Below, one piece after another: positions 5,764-13,205 of a stretch of 13,205 bases of DNA. Position 1 is the stretch's first letter, and every line of letters starts with the position of its first letter. This stretch comes from Pelagophyceae sp. CCMP2097 (lineage: Eukaryota > Sar > Pelagophyceae), in assembly GCA_026770575.1 (NCBI GenBank), contig MU657196.1:9374-22578 (forward strand), written 5' to 3'. The notes under the pieces are model-generated. The model searched no databases. It had not been told where the DNA came from and saw nothing but the letters and a program-made list of their open reading frames with translations. Position numbers and translations under genes: made by a program.

Positions 5764-7126
5764 ATGGTTCGCGCGCAGACGATGCGGTGCTCGACGGCGC
5801 GGCTCCTGGCCTTCCTCGCGCTCAATGGCGCCTACGCCCTCGTCCCCGCGCACACCAACCAGGGCGGCCACCGCCGAATCACCGCGCACGGGTGAGGCGC
5901 CGCCCCCTATACGATGCGCGCCCTCTATATGTGCCTGTCGCGCTCTTGCTTTCGAACCCTTTCCACTCTTTTCTCGACCCAGGCAATACGACGGCCTGAA
6001 GAAGCCGGAATTGGTGGCCCAATGCAAGCTCCTGGGCCTGCGCACGGCGGGCACCAAGGCGGAGCTCGTCGTCAGACTGGACGTCGAGGCGGCGGCGCAA
6101 TCGCCGTACTCGGCGATGACGTACGAACGCGAACCCGTCGTAAGCAGCGGGCAAGCCGAAAACGCCGAGGCCGCGCAACCCGCCGACGCCGCTTATCCGG
6201 CCATGTCGGCGCCGGCGGCGCAGGACTCGTTCTTCGAGACGTCTCAGCGGTTCGAGAACCCAGAGGCGCTCCAGGACGCCGCAATCGACTTGCTCCTCAC
6301 TGAGGCGCGTCACCGCTCTCCGAACCAGGTCCGGGGCGCCGTCCCGACCTCGGCGCCTTCTAGGTGCGCGACACGGCGCCCGAGTTGCTCGACGCCGAGC
6401 TGCTCGTTGCGAAGACGGAGGTGCTCCTCGCCAACGGCGGCATGCAGTGCGAACCATCGTCCATCTCAACAGAGCACAGTCCCAACAGGAAGAGGCATCA
6501 TATCGATTTGTAGGTTCGAGGCGACTGCGAAGCGCCGTTTGCTCCGCTCCTCGGGCGACTCGAAGCTCGCGGGGGCCATTTCTTTGGTGCGCGGCTTCGT
6601 CAAGACGACGCAGCGCGCTCGGGCGCGCGAGCGCCTCCAGCTCATCCTGCGGGCGGCGACGCTCGGCGGCCGCGAATTGGACGAGTGCCTGCGGGGTATG
6701 GCCTCTTCGAAGGAGCTGGACGAGCCTCTGCGCCAGTTCGTAGACGACTTGATCGCAAAGGCGGCGCGGCAGCAGGCCAGTGCGGCGACGGACGCGCAGA
6801 AGAGCGAGTCGGCGAACAAGCTGCTGCCTCGCGTGCTGGAGATCGTGCGCGACCGCATCGCGGCGGAGCGGCACGTCTCCAACTCCAACGAGCTCCGCAC
6901 GTTAGCCGCGGCTCTGCAGCTCCAGGGCCCGGCTTTAGACGACTTTCTGGAGAGCGCCCTCTCGACTTCCATCGAGTTCTCGCAGCAGTTCGAGTCGTAC
7001 GTCGACGACGCGGCGAATTTCATCAATTCCCAAAATGCAAACACGGAAGACGACCGCGCGCGCAAAATGCAGATGGTCATGGTCCAGCGAAGCGTCCAAA
7101 ACATCCGCAAGCGCATGCCCGTCTAA
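5764..7126 (+). CDS. SAP-domain protein with signal/plastid-type presequence
   Basis: Four exons in consistent phase: 5764-5891, 5983-6328, 6364-6446 and 6514-7126, giving 389 residues. The N-terminus MRCSTARLLAFLALNGAYALVPA is (in two parts) a short basic head and a hydrophobic core followed by a GA|YALVPA cleavage-like site, as in the bipartite plastid presequences of secondary plastids. An alternative start is the in-frame ATG at 5782. Residues about 44-75 form a SAP fold (YDGLKKPELVAQCKLLGL, GTKAELVVRL), a helix-extended-helix that usually binds DNA or RNA. An acidic/Ala linker follows, then a wholly helical C-terminal half (for example FEATAKRRLLRS, AGAISLVRGFV, ELDECLRGM, NELRTLAAALQL) that I do not recognise. 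Intron 2 is only 35 bp (6329-6363). Without it the open frame continues, but in a frame that reads as Arg/Ser-rich noise, whereas splicing yields TAPELLDAELLVAKTEVLL. Function is unknown; a plastid nucleic-acid role is inference. Confidence 0.72.
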
Positions 7127-7515
7127 ACCAACACCGGAGATTCAACCCGGGCCGGGCGGAGCTGCCGGGCGGCGCGCGGCGCGCCGCAGCCGACGATATT
7201 TCGCGAGAAAAGTCGCCGCAACGCGAATTTTCCAGCGAAATATCGTCCACAGTTGGAACTTTCCCTGAAAATTCGGCGCATTTGCGTGCAGCCGTGCTTA
7301 AAAATTGCTTCATCGATAGAACTTCTGGGATTTTCCAAGTCGTGGAGCAGCGTTGGGCCGCGCGCGCGCCGCAGCCACCGCTCCCGCGCGCCCGGACGCC
7401 TGCGCCCGCCTCGGCGGAGTTCCTGGTCGAAGCGCTATCGGCGGCGATCGACGGAGCCGTGCCGGTGACGCGGCCGAGTTGCACCGACGTCAGGCGTATT
7501 GGCGCGCTTGCCGCC
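7127..7515. other. Spacer between the SAP gene and the kinase gene
   Basis: About 390 bp. It contains the hairpin at 7192-7247 and, from about 7340, an open frame continuous with the kinase first exon that encodes AEFLVEALSAAIDGAVPVT and lacks an ATG. That segment may be an upstream part of the first coding exon reached by a further splice. Confidence 0.4.
7192..7247. repeat. 56-bp hairpin with GACGATATTTCGC arms
   Basis: GACGATATTTCGC at 7192-7204 is perfectly inverted at 7235-7247. The match extends inward past a 2-base mismatch to GAAAA/TTTTC. It lies 66 bp after the SAP-gene stop codon. The outer GACGATATTT word also occurs at the left end of the foldback at 952-961. It could be a 3' UTR structure or a very small MITE. 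Confidence 0.7.
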
Positions 7516-9929
<2,414 letters not shown>

Positions 9930-10049
9930 CGGCGGTAATCAATCACATCCATCCGAGGGCCGCGGCGGGGGGGTGTCCAGCGCATGCAGCGCGGCGCTTG
10001 GTTAAGCGAGCCCCGGATCGGCGATCGGTGGGAAGAGCCGAATTCGAAG

Positions 10050-12671
10050 ATGCTCTCGCGGCGGCGGCCCCGCTTGGACGCGCGCGGCCTCGGCCTCGTG
10101 GTTCGCCGAAGCGCCTTTGACATTGCGAGCGGCAGCCACAAGGTCATGTTGGACGACGACGTGAACCCTAGTCGGCCGCTGCCTCCGATCGACCAAAAGG
10201 AGATTGAACACTACTACTACAAGAACCCCCCCAAGGAGACGCCGGCAAGCACTTTTCGGGCGATGAACCTCCGGCTGACGTCTTTTAACACGTGCAAGGA
10301 GGTCTTGGCGCTGTTTTACAACCGAGAGCCGGAGATGATCGCTGCCAATTTCGCCACCTGCCTCCACCGCGTCGGCGTCACCTGCCTCACGATGGAGAAG
10401 CCCTCGAAGCGCAACCTGAACAAGCTCATCGGGAGAGCGCGCAAGTCCATCGTAGACGAGCCGGAGCTGCATCGACCCGGCGTCCGGGTGAGGGGTGATG
10501 CAAAGGTCGGGACTCTTGGAGGCGGGCCCAAGGCCTCGCAGAGTGGGCAAACCGTCTGTGACTGTAGGTGGGAGGCTCGAGGCCTGGCGAATGCGGCCTG
10601 GGGTGTGGCAAAGGTCGCCGGGCACGTCGACGAGCCCGTCCTGCAGCAGTTCATGGACCACGTCGCTTTCGAATGTGAGAAGAGGGTCGAGACGTTTAAC
10701 GCCCACGGCCTCTCGAATCTGGTCTGGGCCTACGCTTCGGCGGGCGTGGAGGCGCACCAGCTCTTCGATTCCGTCGCGGAAGCCGCCCCCAAGCAGCTGC
10801 ACCTTTTCAACACCCAGGCGCTGACGAACCTCGCCTGGGCCTTTGCAAAGGCCGGGTGCTCCGTGCCGGAGTCGCTCGATTTGCGTACGAAGCTGTTTGA
10901 CGATGTGGCAAGGCAGTCTTTGAAGCAGATGCCTGACATGTCGGCGCACAATTTAGCGATTATGGCCTGGGCCTATGCGACGGCGGGCGTGCGGCACGAA
11001 TCTTTGTTCGACGGCATCGCGAATGAAGCGAGGCAGTCGCTGCACGCGTTCACGCCGCAGAATTTGGCCAATTTAGTTTGGGCGTTTTCCAAAGCGGCGG
11101 CCGAGGACCCCGAGCTGTTCATCCGGATCGACGCTTCCAAGTTGTACGGGGCGGTGGCGAAAGAGGCGATTTCCAAGATGCAGTCGTTCAATTCGCAGTC
11201 GATGGCCAACATGGTCTGGGCCTACGCCTCGGCAGGAATCCAGCACCAACATCTCTTCGCCGCCGTCTCCGACCATGCGAAAAAACACGTTTTGACCTTT
11301 AACGCCCAGGCCATCTCGAACATGGTCTGGGCCTACGCGAAGACGGGGGCGAAAGACGTGGGCCTCTTCGACTTGCTATCTGCCTCCGCCCAAGCTCTCA
11401 TTTCGACTTTCAACGCGCAAGGCCTGGCCAACACGGCCTGGGCCTACCAGACGGTCCAGGCGCCGGCGCCGAGGCTCTTCCGAGCGATTGCGACGGAAGC
11501 CCCGAAGAAGTTGCAATCGTTCACTTCGCAAGCGTTAGCGAACACGTGCTGGGCCATGGCCGCGTCGGGCATGCAGGCCACGGATCTGTTCAAGAAGGTG
11601 GCCAACCAGGCCCCGCGGATGAATCTGTACACCTTCCAGCCGTCTGAGATTTCGAATCTCGTCTGGTCGTTTTCAAGGACAAAGGCGTTGCACCCGGCTC
11701 TGTTCCAAGAGATCGCCCTCGTCGTGCTGGTGAAGATGGACCAGTTCACGACTCAGGAATTGTCGAATATCGCCTGGGCCTACGCTTCAGCTGGCATCGA
11801 GCACCCGGAAATGTTCACCGCCATCGCCGCCGCGGCCCCAAAGAAGATTAAAAAGTTTAAAAGCATGGAGCTCGTCAACCTCGTCTGGGCCTACGCGCGT
11901 TTAAGGTGCAAGGCGCCGGAACTGTTCAAGGAGGTAATGCCACGTCGTGTACTCAGAATCGCAGCGTGTCCAGTCCCTTGCGGACCTTGTTCTAGGTCGC
12001 GGTCCAGGCGAAGAAGAAGATGTCAAAGTTCAAACCCGCAGCTCTCGCAAACCTCGTCTGGGCGTTTTCCACCGCCGGCGTGGCCGCGCCGGACTTGTAC
12101 AAATCCGTGGCCGCGCAGGCGGAAGTGGTCATGGCGGACTTTTCGGCGACGGACTTTTCAAACGTCTCTTGGGCCTTCTCAAACGCGCTTTGCGGCGTCC
12201 CTCGGAATACCGGCCGCCGAAAACGGGCGTGGCTGGAGTGCTGCCAGAGGCGACGCCGGGAGACAGCCCGGAGGACGCGCGACTGCCCCCCCAAGCCCCA
12301 TTCTCGCCTCTAGGCCGAAGTTGCTGCCCCCCGCCTCTTCGCGGCCATTGCGGCCGAGGCGCCGAAGCGCATATCGTCGTTTGATTCGCAGGCGCTGGAG
12401 ACCACTTCGTGGGCCTACCAGCAAGGGCGCTACGACGCCCCGCAGCTCTTCGACGTGCGTTTTCGCGACTATCGGCAAACCCGACACGAGACTCGAAAGC
12501 AGAGGCGCGGAGGGCGGCCGCGGGGGGGCGGCGGCGGCGCGCGGCGTACGTTGAAAATACCAACAAATACCCTAGGCCATCGAAGAGGCGCGGCGCGAGC
12601 TTGAGATGCCGGTCAACATTCCACCAAAAAGCAACGAGTACCGCGTGCCGCTCACCTTTAAGAGACCGTAG
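10050..12671 (+). CDS. Organelle-type helical repeat protein (OPR/HPR-like, about 15 repeats)
   Basis: Exons 10050-10487, 10575-11933, 11996-12196, 12314-12454 and 12576-12671, all phase 0, give 744 residues. An in-frame ATG at 9984 would add 22. The start MLSRRRPRLDARGLGLVVRR is Arg-rich, almost without acidic residues, and resembles a mitochondrial presequence. A conserved-looking domain follows (TCKEVLALFYNREPEMI, ATCLHRVGV). Then come about 15 units of roughly 37-38 residues with the core F..Q.L.NLVWAYA.AG...P.LF..I...A...L. Such two-helix repeats are related to OPR/HPR repeats of organellar RNA-binding proteins, many of which act in chloroplast or mitochondrial RNA processing and translation. 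The terminal RAP domain often found with them is not present; the C-terminus is a short tail ending TFKRP. Introns 2-4 are needed because downstream repeats lie in other frames. The first intron (87 bp) is a multiple of three and stays open. The organelle is inference. Confidence 0.8.
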
Positions 12672-12809
12672 CACCCGCGAGGCCGGGGCGTCGGGGACTG
12701 ACCCGGAGATTGAGGGTGAGGGTTAACGGGGAAGGGTCGGACTCGATTTTCGTCCCGTGCGCACAACACTGGGGGCGGCGTCGGTCGGCACTGAGGCGCG
12801 TCTGCGATC
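12672..12809. other. Short intergenic spacer
   Basis: 138 bp separate the helical-repeat gene from the WD40 gene. It includes a GAGGGTGAGGGTTAACGGGG run near 12712 and no TATA motif. It must hold the 3' end of one gene and the promoter of the next. Confidence 0.5.
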
Positions 12810-13205
12810 ATGGACGTCGGCGACGCCGCTTCGCGGCCCATCAAGTTGCGCCGCGCCGTGCCGGTCCTCGCCGTGTTCGAGCAAACCGACCTCGTCAAGA
12901 TCATCCTGCGGCTGGCGGCGGAAGCACCGAACGCGCTCCTCGTCACGAAGGGCGCCGCTCGAGATGCGCCGGCCGTGGCGCTGGCCCTGCGCAGGCTCGT
13001 CTGGCAGGACCGCATCTTGAAGGGCACCGCCATCTTCGAGGGGCACACCGACAGCACCAACTGCTGCGCGTTCTCGCCCGACGGCAAGCGCCTCGTGACG
13101 GCGAGCGACGACGGGACGGCGCGGCTCTGGGACGCCGAGACGGGCGCGCTGCAGGCGACGCTCGAGGGACACACCGGCGGCGTCGACAGCTGCGCGTTCT
13201 CGCCC
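12810..13205 (+). CDS. WD40-repeat protein, 3' end beyond the window
   Basis: An open frame of 132 codons from ATG at 12810 runs off the window without a stop. Residues 1-78 form a non-WD N-terminal region (TDLVKIILRLAAEAPNALLV, then a short helix RRLVWQDRIL). From about residue 76 come WD40 units: FEGHTD...CCAFSPDGKRLVTAS, then DDGTARLWDAETGALQATL, then EGHTGGVDSCAFSP. The GH, SPDG and RLWD signatures are intact. WD40 repeats form beta-propellers that act as protein-interaction scaffolds. The partner or pathway cannot be told. No intron is seen in the visible part. Confidence 0.88.
   Translation, partial: MDVGDAASRPIKLRRAVPVLAVFEQTDLVKIILRLAAEAPNALLVTKGAARDAPAVALALRRLVWQDRILKGTAIFEGHTDSTNCCAFSPDGKRLVTASDDGTARLWDAETGALQATLEGHTGGVDSCAFSP

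Noticed and set aside
5879..6874. 331-codon minus-strand open frame
   Set aside because: Arg/Leu-rich antisense shadow of the SAP-domain gene, a common artefact of high-GC coding DNA.
6466..7116. 216-codon minus-strand open frame
   Set aside because: Antisense to the last exon of the SAP-domain gene; Ser/Ala/Arg-biased with no motif.
7192..7247. Rho-independent terminator
   Set aside because: Surrounding genes are intron-bearing and eukaryotic, and no T-run follows the stem.
11934..12554. Continuation of the helical-repeat frame beyond 11933
   Set aside because: The unspliced translation turns into Arg/Ser-rich noise, while the repeats resume in another frame from 11996 after a GTAATG...TCTAG intron.

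Overview
This window looks like nuclear DNA of a photosynthetic stramenopile, most likely a pelagophyte related to Aureococcus. That placement is inference. It rests on GC-rich coding DNA, many short spliceosomal introns (35-186 bp, nearly all ending AG|G), a signal-peptide/plastid-type presequence on one protein, a WD40 gene whose repeats are nearly identical and GC-rich, and a long gene of F..Q.L.N..WAYA..G helical repeats of the kind abundant in such algae. Nothing suggests a prokaryotic operon, tRNA, rRNA or CRISPR array.

Layout. (1) Positions 1-1800 and 3750-5120 are mobile-element territory. A 455-bp CACTA-like MITE (4-458, 3-bp target duplication AAG) sits in an SGF29-type Tudor gene read on the minus strand. 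Next come a compound foldback made of 80-bp arms (957-1238) and a 396-bp inverted-repeat element (1384-1779). A diverged copy of that element's core lies in opposite orientation inside a hAT-like non-autonomous element (4015-5107). The hAT-like element itself carries a nested 142-bp TA-target MITE (4442-4583). (2) Between the two blocks are a small minus-strand ORF with a TATA box and a six-exon gene (2620-3745) encoding a UBA + SEP protein. The latter is a p47/Shp1-type Cdc48/p97 adaptor without the usual C-terminal UBX domain. (3) From 5764 to the end the window is gene-dense and all on the plus strand: a SAP-domain protein with a candidate plastid presequence (5764-7126), an NDR/LATS-family AGC kinase (7516-9929), a protein of about 15 helical repeats of the OPR/HPR type with a candidate mitochondrial presequence (10050-12671), and the start of a WD40-repeat protein (12810 to the window edge).

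No shared pathway is evident among the genes. They are ordinary eukaryotic single genes: chromatin reader, Cdc48 adaptor, organelle proteins, morphogenesis/cell-cycle kinase and WD40 scaffold. All exon models were assembled by hand from reading frame, splice-site phase and domain continuity. Every junction given is phase-consistent, but none has transcript support here. The points most worth checking are the nested transposon history with an internal empty site, the transposon that truncates the SGF29-like frame, the UBX-less UBA-SEP gene with a 33-nt microexon, and the kinase with DLG in place of DFG and an apparent GC-AG intron.
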